A stretch of DNA of 64,000 bases from Ruegeria pomeroyi (GTDB lineage Bacteria > Pseudomonadota > Alphaproteobacteria > Rhodobacterales > Rhodobacteraceae), in contig NZ_JAGQAG010000004.1 in NCBI RefSeq assembly GCF_021405525.1, positions 186,001-250,000 of the forward strand, in the 5' to 3' direction. How positions within the stretch are numbered: the first letter of the stretch is position 1; every line of letters begins with the position of its first letter. The position numbers and the translations under genes were made by a program. Below the pieces are notes generated by a model. The model saw nothing but the letters and a program-made list of their open reading frames with translations, did no database searches and was not told where the DNA came from. Of the stretch, positions 37,195 to 46,656 are shown piece by piece.

Positions 37195-37554
37195 TCAATC
37201 GTTTGCCAATTTGAATCCATGCCCTTCGGTGTCCAGCCAAGCCTCAACGGCAACTGCTGCCAGTGTGATGTCTTCGGCACCGCCCATGCCTTTGTCGTCA
37301 AGTCCGCCCTTGACGACCCTGACGTTGACGTCGCCGAAAGGAAGTGCGGATGCCACGGCCTCTTTGTCCACTTTGTCCGGTGCTGGCACACCAATGGTCA
37401 CATCTACACGCATTTCCGAGGGGTGCTTGTAACTGTAGAAAATTGTCAGCGAACTGTGCCGGATGGCGTCGGAAATGCCTCGCAACGCAGCTTTGGTATA
37501 GTCATGGCCATGTACATCGGCGCCCATTCCAAGTTCACAGATAAGCGGCTTCAT
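37195..37554 (-). CDS. Lin0512-family protein, second copy
   Basis: A 119-residue protein of the small conserved Lin0512-like family. The N-terminal stretch ELGMGADVHGHDYTKAALRG aligns with QMGMGTDLKGQDYSKAAARA of the gene directly upstream, so the two are paralogues. The rest alternates short strands and helices (RVDVTIGVPAPDKVDKEAVA, VKGGLDDKGMGGAEDITLAA). It is probably cytosolic. The biochemical role of the family is not known to me. Its start overlaps the stop of the neighbouring copy by 4 bases, suggesting the two products are made together and perhaps form a complex. Confidence 0.72.
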   Translation of the reverse strand: MKPLICELGMGADVHGHDYTKAALRGISDAIRHSSLTIFYSYKHPSEMRVDVTIGVPAPDKVDKEAVASALPFGDVNVRVVKGGLDDKGMGGAEDITLAAVAVEAWLDTEGHGFKLAND

Positions 37555-37895
37555 GACGGTATCTCCACATCATAGGAAACGGTGACGATTGCGTTCGCAA
37601 TCAGGGTTTTGTGGCCCATCATCTCAACCTCAAGGCCACCATTTACAGCTTCGGCTGAGACTATGCCCGCTGGTACCTCGGCTTTGACGATCTCCAAATC
37701 AACGGCATCCGGATTGGCGACACCCACGCGGATATGGACGATCATCGCGTCCAGTGGCAGGTCAAAGGCCGCACCCGCGACAAGGAAATTGCGGTGCAAG
37801 GCATCGTGCACGGCGCGGGCAGCAGCCTTGCTATAGTCCTGTCCTTTTAGATCGGTGCCCATGCCCATCTGAACAGCAAATTGCGTTTTCGGCAT
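37551..37895 (-). CDS. Lin0512-family protein, first copy
   Basis: A 114-residue paralogue of the next gene, with the family opening FAVQMGMGTDLKGQDYSKAA and a C-terminal VEMMGHKTLIANAIVTVSYD. It starts 10 bases after the acs stop, behind a GGTAGTAAACG region, and overlaps its partner by 4 bases. The tandem pair closes a same-strand run lipA-acs-Lin0512-Lin0512. Function is unknown; context suggests a connection to acetyl-CoA or acyl metabolism, which is inference only. Confidence 0.72.
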   Translation of the reverse strand: MPKTQFAVQMGMGTDLKGQDYSKAAARAVHDALHRNFLVAGAAFDLPLDAMIVHIRVGVANPDAVDLEIVKAEVPAGIVSAEAVNGGLEVEMMGHKTLIANAIVTVSYDVEIPS

Positions 37896-37905
37896 CGTTT
37901 ACTAC

Positions 37906-39852
37906 CTATTCTTTCATGCGGTTTTCGACGAGATCGTCAACGACAGCCGGTTCCGCGAGAGTTGAGGTGTCGCCTAGTGAGTCGAAGTCGTTTTCGGCGA
38001 TCTTGCGCAGGATGCGGCGCATGATCTTGCCCGAACGGGTCTTGGGCAGGCCCGGCGCCCATTGGATCAAATCCGGTTTGGCGATGGGGCCGATCTCCTT
38101 GCGCACCCAGACCTCAAGCTCTTTCCGCAACTCGTCGGTAGGGTCTTCGCCCGCCATCAACGTGACATAGGCATAGATGCCCTGGCCCTTCACCGGATGT
38201 GGATAACCGACCACCGCGCTTTCGCTGACCTTGGGGTGGGCAACCAGCGCACTTTCGACCTCGGCGGTGCCCATGCGGTGGCCCGAGACGTTGATCACGT
38301 CATCGACCCGGCCGGTGATCCAGTAATAGCCGTCGGCATCGCGGCGGCAGCCGTCGCCCGAGAAGTAATAGCCCTTGTAGTCGGTGAAATAGGCCTGCAC
38401 GAAACGGTCGTGATCGCCCCAGCAGGTGCGCATCTGGCCGGGCCAGCTGTCTTTCAGGCAGAGCACGCCCTCGGCGGCAGTTTCGGTCTGTTCTTCGGCG
38501 GTCTGCGCGTCGAGGATCACCGGCTGCACACCGAAGAACGGCTTGGTGGCGGAACCGGGCTTGGTCGCGGTGGCGCCGGGCAAGGGCGTCAGCAGGTGGC
38601 CGCCGGTTTCGGTCTGCCACCAGGTGTCGACGATTGGGCAGCGGCCGTGGCCGACGACATCGTTATACCAGTTCCAGGCTTCGGGGTTGATCGGTTCTCC
38701 CACGGTACCGAGGATGCGCAGGCTCGACAGGTCATGTTTCTCGACCCATTCCTTGCCCTGACCCATCAGCGCGCGGATCGCGGTGGGGGCGGTGTAGAAC
38801 TGGTTGACCTTGTGCTTTGCGCACACCGCCCAGAAGCGGCCAGCATCGGGATAGGTGGGCACACCCTCGAACATCAGCGTGGTGGCGCCATTGGCCAGCG
38901 GGCCATAGACGATATAACTGTGGCCGGTGACCCAGCCCACGTCCGCCGTGCACCAGAAGATGTCGCCGTCGTGATAGTCGAAGACATACTGGTGCGTCAT
39001 CGAGGCATAGACCAGGTAGCCGCCCGACGTATGCACCACGCCCTTGGGCGCGCCGGTCGAGCCCGAGGTGTAGAGGATAAACAGAGGGTCCTCGGCGTTC
39101 ATCGCCTCGGGCACGCAATCGTCGGCGACCCGGGCTTCCATCTCGTGCAGCCAAAAATCGCGGCCGTCCACCATCGGGATATCGCCGCCGGTGCGCCTGA
39201 CGACCAGCATCTTCGGGCTGGACTTGCACTTACCGAAGGCCACGTCCGCATTGACCTTGAGCGGCGTGTTGCGACCGCCGCGCGGGGCCTCGTCTGCGGT
39301 CACGACCACGGCGGCGCCGCAGGCGTCGATCCGGGCGGCCAGTGCGTCGGCAGAGAAGCCGGCGAAGACCACCGAATGGATCGCGCCGACCCGCGCACAG
39401 GCCAGCATCGCATAGGCGGCCTGTGGGATCATCGGCATGTAAAGCACGACGCGGTCGCCCTTGCCGACGCCCATCTCTTTCAGGACATTGGCGAATTTGC
39501 AGACATTGGCGTGCAGGTCGCGATAGGTGATGTGCTGCGCCTCAGCGTCCGGATCATCGGGTTCCCAGATGATCGCGGTCTGATCGCCGCGGGTTTCCAG
39601 GTGACGGTCGATGCAGTTGGCGGAAACGTTCAGCTCGCCGTCCTCGTACCACTTGATCGACACGTTGTCATAGGCAAAGGACGTGTTCTTGATCCGGGTC
39701 GGCGCTTTGATCCAGTCCAGCCGGCCGGCCTGGTCGCCCCAAAACCCTTCGGGATCGTTCACCGATCGGTCATACATCTGCTGATACGTGGCGGCATCCG
39801 CATGCGCCTTGGCAGCAAGCCCTGGGGACGGTTGGAACAGTTCTCGTGACAT
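37906..39852 (-). CDS. acs: Acetyl-CoA synthetase
   Basis: A 648-residue AMP-forming acetyl-CoA synthetase that activates acetate to acetyl-CoA. Motifs are [20 protein letters not shown] (P-loop), the [16 protein letters not shown] segment whose tryptophan limits the acyl pocket to acetate, [29 protein letters not shown], and the C-terminal regulatory lysine in [11 protein letters not shown]. Length is standard. It starts 8 bases after lipA on the same strand, and two Lin0512-like genes follow within 10 bases. In this context it may process acetate formed by the neighbouring Aco/Mo-hydroxylase system as well as general acetate. Confidence 0.97.
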   Translation of the reverse strand: MSRELFQPSPGLAAKAHADAATYQQMYDRSVNDPEGFWGDQAGRLDWIKAPTRIKNTSFAYDNVSIKWYEDGELNVSANCIDRHLETRGDQTAIIWEPDDPDAEAQHITYRDLHANVCKFANVLKEMGVGKGDRVVLYMPMIPQAAYAMLACARVGAIHSVVFAGFSADALAARIDACGAAVVVTADEAPRGGRNTPLKVNADVAFGKCKSSPKMLVVRRTGGDIPMVDGRDFWLHEMEARVADDCVPEAMNAEDPLFILYTSGSTGAPKGVVHTSGGYLVYASMTHQYVFDYHDGDIFWCTADVGWVTGHSYIVYGPLANGATTLMFEGVPTYPDAGRFWAVCAKHKVNQFYTAPTAIRALMGQGKEWVEKHDLSSLRILGTVGEPINPEAWNWYNDVVGHGRCPIVDTWWQTETGGHLLTPLPGATATKPGSATKPFFGVQPVILDAQTAEEQTETAAEGVLCLKDSWPGQMRTCWGDHDRFVQAYFTDYKGYYFSGDGCRRDADGYYWITGRVDDVINVSGHRMGTAEVESALVAHPKVSESAVVGYPHPVKGQGIYAYVTLMAGEDPTDELRKELEVWVRKEIGPIAKPDLIQWAPGLPKTRSGKIMRRILRKIAENDFDSLGDTSTLAEPAVVDDLVENRMKE

Positions 39853-39860
39853 GGATATTC

Positions 39861-40814
39861 CTATTGCGAATGAGTGGCGTTCGCCCTATTGCGCTTGACC
39901 TTGAGGCGGTCGAAATCTTCTTCGGCGTGATAACTGGATCGGGTGAGGGGGCTGGCCGACACCATGGCAAACCCCTTTGATTTCGCAATTCGCTCCAGCC
40001 TGGCGAATTCCTCAGGGGTCACGTATCGCTTGACCGGATAGTGCCGTGGCGTGGGCTGCAGGTATTGGCCGATGGTCAAGAAATCGACCTCGGCGGCCCG
40101 CAGGTCGTCCATCACCTGCAGGATTTCCTGGTCCGTTTCGCCCATCCCCACCATCAGGCCCGATTTTGTGGCGACGTCCGGGTCGAGATTCTTGACGCGT
40201 TTCAGCAGGTAGAGGGATCCGAAATAGCGCGCGCCTGGACGGACACTGAGATAGAGGCGCGGCACGGTTTCGATGTTGTGATTGAAGACATCCGGCTTGG
40301 CCCGCATCACCGTTTCAAGCGCGGTCGCATCTGACATCCGGAAATCGGGTGTTAGAATTTCAATCGTCGTGTCCGGCGTTTTGCGCCGGATCGCGCGCAA
40401 TGTCCGTGCGAAATGTTCTGCCCCGCCGTCCTCCAGATCATCGCGATCCACCGAGGTGACCACGACATGGCGCAGACCCATTTTGGCCACGGCGTCCGCG
40501 ACCCGGGCAGGCTCGAAGACATCCAATGCATCGGGCCGTCCGGTCGCAACATTGCAAAATGCGCAACCGCGGGTGCAGGTATCACCCATGATCATGAAGG
40601 TCGCGTGCGATTTTGACCAACACTCGCCGATGTTCGGACAGGCGGCTTCTTCGCACACGGTGGTCAGCCGCTGACCCCTGACCGTGGTGCTGGTGCTCTC
40701 GAACACATCTCCACTCGGCACTCGCACCCGCAGCCATCGGGGTTTCGGCAACGGTCTTGTCGCGTCTACTTTCTGTTTTTCAGGGTGCCTTATCCGTTGC
40801 GCCGCCGCGGTCAC
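39861..40814 (-). CDS. lipA: Lipoyl synthase
   Basis: A 317-residue radical SAM enzyme that inserts two sulfurs into octanoyl groups on E2 lipoyl domains. The auxiliary cluster cysteines are in [13 protein letters not shown] near residue 55, the radical SAM motif is [10 protein letters not shown] near residue 85, and the C-terminal SSYHAEEDF region holds the serine ligand. The usual partner lipB is not adjacent. Instead the gene lies between an ABC importer operon and acs, close to acoC whose product carries a lipoyl domain, so this copy may serve the Aco complex. It is separated from the last importer gene by 66 bases. Confidence 0.96.
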   Translation of the reverse strand: MTAAAQRIRHPEKQKVDATRPLPKPRWLRVRVPSGDVFESTSTTVRGQRLTTVCEEAACPNIGECWSKSHATFMIMGDTCTRGCAFCNVATGRPDALDVFEPARVADAVAKMGLRHVVVTSVDRDDLEDGGAEHFARTLRAIRRKTPDTTIEILTPDFRMSDATALETVMRAKPDVFNHNIETVPRLYLSVRPGARYFGSLYLLKRVKNLDPDVATKSGLMVGMGETDQEILQVMDDLRAAEVDFLTIGQYLQPTPRHYPVKRYVTPEEFARLERIAKSKGFAMVSASPLTRSSYHAEEDFDRLKVKRNRANATHSQ

Positions 40815-40880
40815 GTTACTCTCCGTTTTCTGGTTCTGACCTTGGTTTGATGGATCACATTGCCAAGAGGTCTTTGGCTG

Positions 40881-41939
40881 CTAGACCCTCTCGCCCACGT
40901 CATCAAAAAAATGCAGGTGGCGCAGATCAAAGCTCACCCGCTGCACCGCATTCTCTTTAAGGGTGACCTGGCCGGGAGCGCGTATCTTGACAATCTGATC
41001 ACCCAGATAGGCGTTGATAATCGTATAGCTGCCCAGCGGTTCGACAGAACTCACATTCACATCAATACTCGGGTTTCCCTCACTTTCGCCGAGCCAGATA
41101 TCTTCCGGGCGCACACCCAAAGTGCCATCGCCGCCTTTGCGCGTTGCGCCGGTTATGGGAACTGTCGGCAACGACGAGGTATTGAAATGAACGCCGGACG
41201 CCGAGTAAGTGCCCTTGAAGAAATTCATGGGAGGTGAGCCAATAACTCCGGCCACGGCCACTGAATTGGGGGTGCTATACACCTCGTCGGGCGTCCCGAT
41301 CTGGGCAATCTTGCCGTCGATGATCACTGCAACGCGGTCAGAGATTGCCATGACCTCTTCTTCGTCGTGGCTGACATAGACAAACGTCTGGTTGTTCTCG
41401 CGCTGCAGCCGTTTGAGTTCCACCCGCATCTCTTCGCGCAATCGCGCGTCAAGCGCCGCAATCGGTTCGTCCAGCAGCATGGCCCGGCTTTCGGCTGCAA
41501 AGGCTCGGCCCAAGGCAATCCGCTGACGTTCCCCGCCCGACATTTGTGCAGGGTTTTTGTGCAGGATGTGGCTGACATGCAGAACCTCGGACACGAAATC
41601 GAGTCTTTCTTCGATCTCCTTCTCCGACGCGCCGCGTTCTTTGAGGGGAAAGATGATGTTTTCCCGTCCCGTCATATGCGGAAACAGCGCCAGGTTCTGA
41701 AAGACCATGGAGATATCGCGTTCAGCAACATCCAGAGCCGCACCGTCCTTCCCCGAGAGCGTCACTGTCCCCTCCTCGGGCTGCAAGAGCCCGAGGATTA
41801 GTTTCAGGATCGACGTTTTCCCGGTGGATGGCGGGCCGAAGATGCCAAAAAACTCCCCCTGCGCCACGCTCATGCTGATCGGGCCGAGTGTAAAATCAGG
41901 GTATCTTTTTACCGCGTTCGAAATCTCAATCGCTGTCAT
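40881..41939 (-). CDS. Sugar-type ABC importer ATPase, canonical
   Basis: A 352-residue CUT1/UgpC-MalK type ATPase. Walker A reads GPPSTGKTSILK, signature MSGGERQRIALGR, Walker B AMLLDEPIAALDARLREEMR and switch VSHDEEEVM. A C-terminal TOBE/regulatory part (about 240-352) follows with GVRPEDIW. The start at 41939 lies one base from the stop of the other ATPase gene; the longer in-frame reading upstream runs antisense-like through that gene. Both ATPases belong to one importer and probably form a heterodimer, this one supplying the intact signature motif. Confidence 0.9.
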   Translation of the reverse strand: MTAIEISNAVKRYPDFTLGPISMSVAQGEFFGIFGPPSTGKTSILKLILGLLQPEEGTVTLSGKDGAALDVAERDISMVFQNLALFPHMTGRENIIFPLKERGASEKEIEERLDFVSEVLHVSHILHKNPAQMSGGERQRIALGRAFAAESRAMLLDEPIAALDARLREEMRVELKRLQRENNQTFVYVSHDEEEVMAISDRVAVIIDGKIAQIGTPDEVYSTPNSVAVAGVIGSPPMNFFKGTYSASGVHFNTSSLPTVPITGATRKGGDGTLGVRPEDIWLGESEGNPSIDVNVSSVEPLGSYTIINAYLGDQIVKIRAPGQVTLKENAVQRVSFDLRHLHFFDDVGERV

Positions 41940-41940
41940 C

Positions 41941-43044
41941 TTACTGTCCTCCCAGCCTGCGGCCCGACTCCAGGTCAAATGCCATGCTTGCCCCTGACGG
42001 CAGATAGAAGGGAACGTCGTCCCCGACCCGCAGCTGCGCCTGATCATCGAACGCGAGGAACATGGTTTCCTGAACTTGCAGATAGGCCAGCCGTTTCGGC
42101 CCGACCCGCTCCAGTACCTCGACCTTGCCCTGCATCCGAATGTCGTTGTCAGCGCGCTTTTCACCGAAATAGATGTCCTGCGGACGAATTCCGAAAGACC
42201 CGCTGTGCACTTTCGCATCGCTGGTGAAAGCGGTTTTCACCTGCCCGTCCAACCGGATCTCTGCGCCGCCGTGCAGCATCAGTCGAAGGGCGCCCTGTTC
42301 CTCGCGCAATTCGCCATCAACAAGGTTCATGCGTGGACTGCCGACGAAGTTTGCGACAAACCGATTCTGAGGGTCGTTGTAGATGTCGAGCGGTGCGCCG
42401 TATTGCATGAGTTTTCCCTGATCGATGATCGCTATCTTGTCGGCCAGGCTCATCGCTTCGATCTGGTCATGGGTGACGTAAATCATTGTCTGGCCGAATT
42501 CGTGCTGCAGCACCTTCAACTCGGCCCGCATATAGGCGCGGAATCCCGCATCGAGGTTCGAGAGCGGTTCGTCCAGCAGGAAAATTCGCGGCTCGACGAT
42601 GGCAGAGCGGCCGATGGCCAGTTTCTGCATTTCGTTAACCGACAAGCTCGAGGCCGGTTGGTCCAGCCTGTGCGAAATGCTCATCCGGTCGGCCATAGCT
42701 TTCACCCGGCGCTCGATTTCGGATTTTCCGACCTTTTTCACCTCAAGCCCATAGGACAGGTTCTTGTAGACGCTCAGATGCGTGAAGATCGCGTAGTTCT
42801 GGAACACGAAACCGATATTGCGGTCTTGCATCCGCACGTGGCCCAGGTCCTGGTTGTCGAACAGGATCGCGCCTTCGGTGGCGTCTTCCAATCCGGCTAT
42901 CATGTTCATCGTCGTGGTTTTGCCACAGCCCGATGGGCCCAGCAGGGCAACAAATTCACCCTCCTCGATGTCAATGGAGATGTTGTCGACGGCGGTGAAA
43001 TCGCCAAAGCGTTTGGTAACGTTCTGAATCTGGATAGATGACAT
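41941..43044 (-). CDS. Sugar-type ABC importer ATPase with altered signature motif
   Basis: A 367-residue UgpC-like ATPase. Walker A GPSGCGKTTTMN, the Q-loop VFQNYAIFTH, Walker B IFLLDEPLSNLDAGFR and the switch histidine of VTHDQIEAM are all intact. The signature motif is LSVNEMQKLAIGR where LSGGQ is normal. A TOBE-like C-terminus with GIRPQDIYFGEK follows. With the canonical ATPase next to it, the pair would have one standard and one degenerate ATP site, as in asymmetric ABC proteins. Its start is 12 bases after the permease stop. Confidence 0.9.
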   Translation of the reverse strand: MSSIQIQNVTKRFGDFTAVDNISIDIEEGEFVALLGPSGCGKTTTMNMIAGLEDATEGAILFDNQDLGHVRMQDRNIGFVFQNYAIFTHLSVYKNLSYGLEVKKVGKSEIERRVKAMADRMSISHRLDQPASSLSVNEMQKLAIGRSAIVEPRIFLLDEPLSNLDAGFRAYMRAELKVLQHEFGQTMIYVTHDQIEAMSLADKIAIIDQGKLMQYGAPLDIYNDPQNRFVANFVGSPRMNLVDGELREEQGALRLMLHGGAEIRLDGQVKTAFTSDAKVHSGSFGIRPQDIYFGEKRADNDIRMQGKVEVLERVGPKRLAYLQVQETMFLAFDDQAQLRVGDDVPFYLPSGASMAFDLESGRRLGGQ

Positions 43045-43056
43045 TCCCTGCCCCCC

Positions 43057-43989
43057 TTATTTCTTGGCCATGTAGGACAGGCCCTTGACCGCAAGAATGC
43101 TGAGCGCGATCAGGATCGACAGGCCGATGGTGGCCACATAGGCCCACTCCAGATCACCGAAGGTCTGTTTGTAGAGAAAGACCGAGATGGTTTCCGTCTG
43201 CACACCCGGTCCGCCCTTGGTCATGATGAAGACCAGATCGAAGATCTTGAAACATTCGACTGCGCGCAGCACGAGCGCGATAATGATGACAGTCTTCATG
43301 CGCGGCAGGATGATCTTGACGAAGTTCTGCCAGTTCGACCCGCCAAGAAGCTTTGCCGCCAAGAGCTGATCCGAGGGCACGCCCAACATCCCTGCCAATA
43401 GGATCAGGAACATCAAAGGCGTCCACTGCCAGATATCGGCAATGATGACCGAAATCATCGCGCGGTTCACATCCGTGAGCCACGAAAACTCTGCCGGCAG
43501 GCCAAGATGGTCATTGACTGGCCCAGTGCCCTGGAACAGCAGGAAGAACATCAGGCCGACGACGGCGGGCACGATCATCATCGGGGTCAGCATGATCGAG
43601 TAAAAGATCTTGCGCCCCGGAAACTTGTCGATGAAGAGATAGGCAAGCGCCATGCCAAGGAAGAATTGCGCGGGCACCGCTACGATCATGATGAGAACCG
43701 TGCGCCAGAGCGCCCCCCAGAAACGGGGATCGGTTATCATGAACCAATAGTTTTCGCCCCAGTTGAAGACTTCCCATGCCTGATACCAGGGGATGCCTTC
43801 CAACGGAGTCCACCAGGTGAAGGACAGGTAAAGCTGCATCAGGAGCGGAAAGACCACGATGAACAGCAACAGCAGCAAGGTCGGCAAAACGAACCAGAAG
43901 CCCATGCGCGGCCCGTCGCGGGCGACCTTTTGCCAGTAGCCCATGGTGTCGGCATTTCCCGTGGTGTCAGTGAGGGTTTGATCGGTCAT
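43057..43989 (-). CDS. Sugar-type ABC importer permease, MalF/UgpA type
   Basis: A 310-residue permease with about six hydrophobic helices (WFVLPTLLLLLFIVVFPLLM is the first). The cytoplasmic EAA coupling loop is recognisable in QLLAAKLLGGSNWQNFVKII. The start ATG at 43989 overlaps the stop of the upstream permease gene by 4 bases. It forms the pore with the MalG-type permease encoded just before it. A family of this kind imports sugars, polyols or glycerol-3-phosphate-like solutes. Confidence 0.9.
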   Translation of the reverse strand: MTDQTLTDTTGNADTMGYWQKVARDGPRMGFWFVLPTLLLLLFIVVFPLLMQLYLSFTWWTPLEGIPWYQAWEVFNWGENYWFMITDPRFWGALWRTVLIMIVAVPAQFFLGMALAYLFIDKFPGRKIFYSIMLTPMMIVPAVVGLMFFLLFQGTGPVNDHLGLPAEFSWLTDVNRAMISVIIADIWQWTPLMFLILLAGMLGVPSDQLLAAKLLGGSNWQNFVKIILPRMKTVIIIALVLRAVECFKIFDLVFIMTKGGPGVQTETISVFLYKQTFGDLEWAYVATIGLSILIALSILAVKGLSYMAKK

Positions 43990-44843
43990 TGTTTCAGTGC
44001 TCCGAAGGTTAGGCCACGCACTAGGTGCTTCTGAATCATCAGGCCGAAGACGACAGGAGGAATGGCAGCGATCACGCCGAGGGCGGCTTTCATGCCGTAC
44101 ATCTGACCGCCCATCGCTGAGGTCAGAGTTGCCATGTAGACTGGCAAGGTGACCCATTCCTTCTGGGTCAAAAGCAGCGCCAGCAGGTAGTCCGACCAGT
44201 TGAGGATGAAGACAAACAATGCGCAGGTCGCCAGACCCGGTTTCACAATCGGTAGCGTGATCCGATAGAAGACCCGCCAGTACGAACAGCCCGCCACGCG
44301 CGCCGCGTCTTCGATCTCGACTGGCACTTCCTCGAAGAAGGTCTTCATAAGCCAGAAGGCGAAAGGCAGGGTGACGATCCCGTAGATCAGGCTCAGGCCC
44401 CACCAGGTATCCACAGCGCCGATAAAGGCCCACATCACCATGACAGGGATCATGACCGCCAGGGGCGGGAAAAGTCGCAATTGCAATACCGACAACGGCA
44501 GGGATTGCGCCAGGCCGAACCGTACGACTGCGTATGAAGACAGCGTGCCGCACACGACCGCGATAAGCGTGCCACAGATCGAGGTCACGAGGCTTGCGAT
44601 CAACGGGCCTGAGATCGTTCGGTCGAGACTGACGACCAAACCCTCGGCATGACCGTAGAAGATAAACTCAAAATTCTGCCAGGTCGGGTTTTGGGGGAAC
44701 CACGTCAGGCCAGAAACCGTTGTCCATTCCGGGTAGGGTTTGAAGGCCATCGTGACCATCCAAAGCAGTGGATAGAGCACGACTGCGCTTGCGAGCAAAA
44801 CAAAGAAGTATTTCAGCGCCATGGCGCTTGCCGAGGTTTTCAC
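43986..44843 (-). CDS. Sugar-type ABC importer permease, MalG/UgpE type
   Basis: A 285-residue permease with six predicted helices. It starts KTSASAMALKYFFVLLASAV and has the EAA loop EVPVEIEDAARVAGCSYWRV with the conserved glycine. I chose the GTG at 44843, which has AGGGGG eight bases before it; the ATG at 44861 lacks a site. The gap of 82 bases from the binding-protein gene contains a strong hairpin, and the end overlaps the next permease by 4 bases. Confidence 0.88.
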   Translation of the reverse strand: MKTSASAMALKYFFVLLASAVVLYPLLWMVTMAFKPYPEWTTVSGLTWFPQNPTWQNFEFIFYGHAEGLVVSLDRTISGPLIASLVTSICGTLIAVVCGTLSSYAVVRFGLAQSLPLSVLQLRLFPPLAVMIPVMVMWAFIGAVDTWWGLSLIYGIVTLPFAFWLMKTFFEEVPVEIEDAARVAGCSYWRVFYRITLPIVKPGLATCALFVFILNWSDYLLALLLTQKEWVTLPVYMATLTSAMGGQMYGMKAALGVIAAIPPVVFGLMIQKHLVRGLTFGALKQ

Positions 44844-44877
44844 GGGCCCACCCCCTATCATTTCAAGTGTTTTGATG

Positions 44878-44909
44878 TTCGGGGCCCGGGCATGTTTCCG
44901 GGCCCCGAA
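44878..44909 (-). promoter_or_regulatory. Strong intra-operon hairpin after the binding-protein gene
   Basis: A perfect 12-bp stem TTCGGGGCCCGG/CCGGGCCCCGAA with an 8-base loop sits between the binding-protein stop (44926) and the first permease start (44843). Such stems commonly stabilise the upstream message, so binding protein is made in excess over the membrane subunits. There is no T-run on the minus strand. Confidence 0.75.
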
Positions 44910-44925
44910 GACTTCCGACGCAGGA

Positions 44926-46557
44926 CTATGCGTCGTCGACGATGGTAGGCCAGGTTTCGCGGCTCGCCTTGATGGCATCCACGATGCCGTTGCGACGCTG
45001 ACGTTTGATGATCCGCTCCCATTTGCCTTGGGCGGCGTCCATTGCCTCGCGTGCCGTTTTCTGACCGGTGATCGCGGCCTGGATCTCCTCATCCAGGGCG
45101 TTGTCCAGAGCGGTCTGCCCGGCGAAGTTGATCGACGGAACCGACCGCGCAATCGTCGCCGGGATCGTCTCCATCGAGTACGGGTGGTAGGTCGACGCCA
45201 CGAGCGGTTCCCTGAAGTTCGCCTGCTGGAACGGGTCGAAATATCCGCCCGGGTTGCCGGCCATCCAGGTGTAGGTACGAGTCGAGCTGAGCCACTGCAG
45301 GAAGAGATAGGCGGCCTCGGGATGGCTCGACTGTGACGAGATCCACGCGGTGATGTTGTAGTAGAGCACCGAGCGGCGGTTGATCTTGTCACCGAAGCGT
45401 CGCCCGACAGGCAGGTGGCTTCCGATCATGCCGGTGGCCTTCGATTTCGGAGTGCCGTCGGCATTGAACCCGTCACCGAACTTTACCAGGTTGGTGTAGA
45501 TCGCGGTGTGAGGGATCAGCAGGTTCCACATGGTGGCGTAGGCCTCGGCCCATGTGAAGGTCAGCGAGTCCGGCGGCGACCACTCGAAGGACCGCACGTG
45601 TTCTTCGGCGCATTGGATCCCCAGCTCGGTGTTCAGCTGCGGATTGGCTTCCGCATCGAAGAAGTGGAAGTTCGGGAAATCCATCGAGGCGAAGCGGGCA
45701 TAGAAGGTCGCAAGACCCCAGAACGGGCTCATCAGGTTGCCGTTGCCATACATCGTGCCGTTGCCGAAATCCTTGCCTGTGAAGAATTTCGAGATGCGAT
45801 CGACCTCGTCCCACGTGTCAGGTGTTTTCAGCTCTGCCCCGGTCTCGCTTAGGAAGGCCTCCTGCACACGCGGGTCTTCGTAAAGACCCTTGAGGTAGAA
45901 CCAGGTCTGATAATCGCCGTCGAGCGAGACGGAATAGTAATCGCCGGCGTAGGTATAGAGCAGCTTCTCGTTTTCGGGTGTCGTCGTTCCGCGTTCGCGA
46001 TCACCCCAATCGGGCTGATACCGCGTGACGAAATCAGAACAGTTGACCGCCCCGCCCGACGACACCAGATCGCCGGTCGAGTTCCACGGCCCGGTGTAGA
46101 TGTCGAAAGACCCGCCGCCGGTTGTGACATCCTGCATCACCTTCTTGAAGATGTCTTCGGCGGGCGCGCCGATGATGTCGATCTCGATGCCGGTCTCGCG
46201 CTCCCAGACCTCCTTGGCTGACGGTGCCCCATCCGGGAAAGGTTTGGTGATCTGTCCGATCGCCCCGTCGGTCAGAAGCATGGTGATCTTCTGCGGCACG
46301 TTGCCGGCTTCGCGCAGCGCCTTGATGCCTTCAATGGCGCGCCCTTCCGACATGGTGTTGTTGTACTGGAACCGCTCGGCGCCATCAAAACCAGTCGGGC
46401 CGCCGGTCATGCCTGCGGCATAACCATTGGCAAAGGCCGGGGCAGCCATGAAATTCCCCAGCATTCCCATGCCGCCTGCCGCAGCCAGCGTTGCCGTGGA
46501 GCTCTTCAGGAACTCGCGGCGAGATGGTTGAATCACATTTGGTGTCTTAGATGACAT
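44926..46557 (-). CDS. ABC importer substrate-binding protein, Tat-exported
   Basis: A 543-residue extracellular solute-binding protein (family 1 type). The N-terminus carries a twin-arginine signal, SRREFLKSS, then TATLAAAGGMGMLGNFMAAP, so it is exported folded by Tat. The mature part has the periplasmic-binding architecture, including TGPWNSTGDLVSSGGAVNCS and an aromatic-rich C-terminal lobe. It is longer than most sugar-binding proteins (about 430). The ATG at 46557 has GGGAGGG upstream and a sigma-54 promoter ends about 33 bases before it. Ligand unknown; its regulation with aco and Mo-hydroxylase genes suggests it imports their substrate. Confidence 0.9.
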   Translation of the reverse strand: MSSKTPNVIQPSRREFLKSSTATLAAAGGMGMLGNFMAAPAFANGYAAGMTGGPTGFDGAERFQYNNTMSEGRAIEGIKALREAGNVPQKITMLLTDGAIGQITKPFPDGAPSAKEVWERETGIEIDIIGAPAEDIFKKVMQDVTTGGGSFDIYTGPWNSTGDLVSSGGAVNCSDFVTRYQPDWGDRERGTTTPENEKLLYTYAGDYYSVSLDGDYQTWFYLKGLYEDPRVQEAFLSETGAELKTPDTWDEVDRISKFFTGKDFGNGTMYGNGNLMSPFWGLATFYARFASMDFPNFHFFDAEANPQLNTELGIQCAEEHVRSFEWSPPDSLTFTWAEAYATMWNLLIPHTAIYTNLVKFGDGFNADGTPKSKATGMIGSHLPVGRRFGDKINRRSVLYYNITAWISSQSSHPEAAYLFLQWLSSTRTYTWMAGNPGGYFDPFQQANFREPLVASTYHPYSMETIPATIARSVPSINFAGQTALDNALDEEIQAAITGQKTAREAMDAAQGKWERIIKRQRRNGIVDAIKASRETWPTIVDDA

Positions 46558-46601
46558 TTTTCCCTCCCATTTGGACATCCAATGTTGTCAGGGAGAGATA
46601 A

Positions 46602-46616
46602 GCAACAAGTGTGCCA
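46602..46616 (-). promoter_or_regulatory. Sigma-54 promoter of the importer operon
   Basis: On the minus strand the sequence is CTTGGCACACTTGTTGCTT, giving TGGCAC (-24) and TTGC (-12) with exactly 5 bases between. The predicted transcription start is near 46590, 33 bases before the binding-protein ATG. It shares 19 identical bases with the acoX promoter at 53741-53755. Confidence 0.92.
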
Positions 46617-46656
46617 AGGCCTAACCGGGAGTGATCTATGGCTCGTCCAGACAGAT

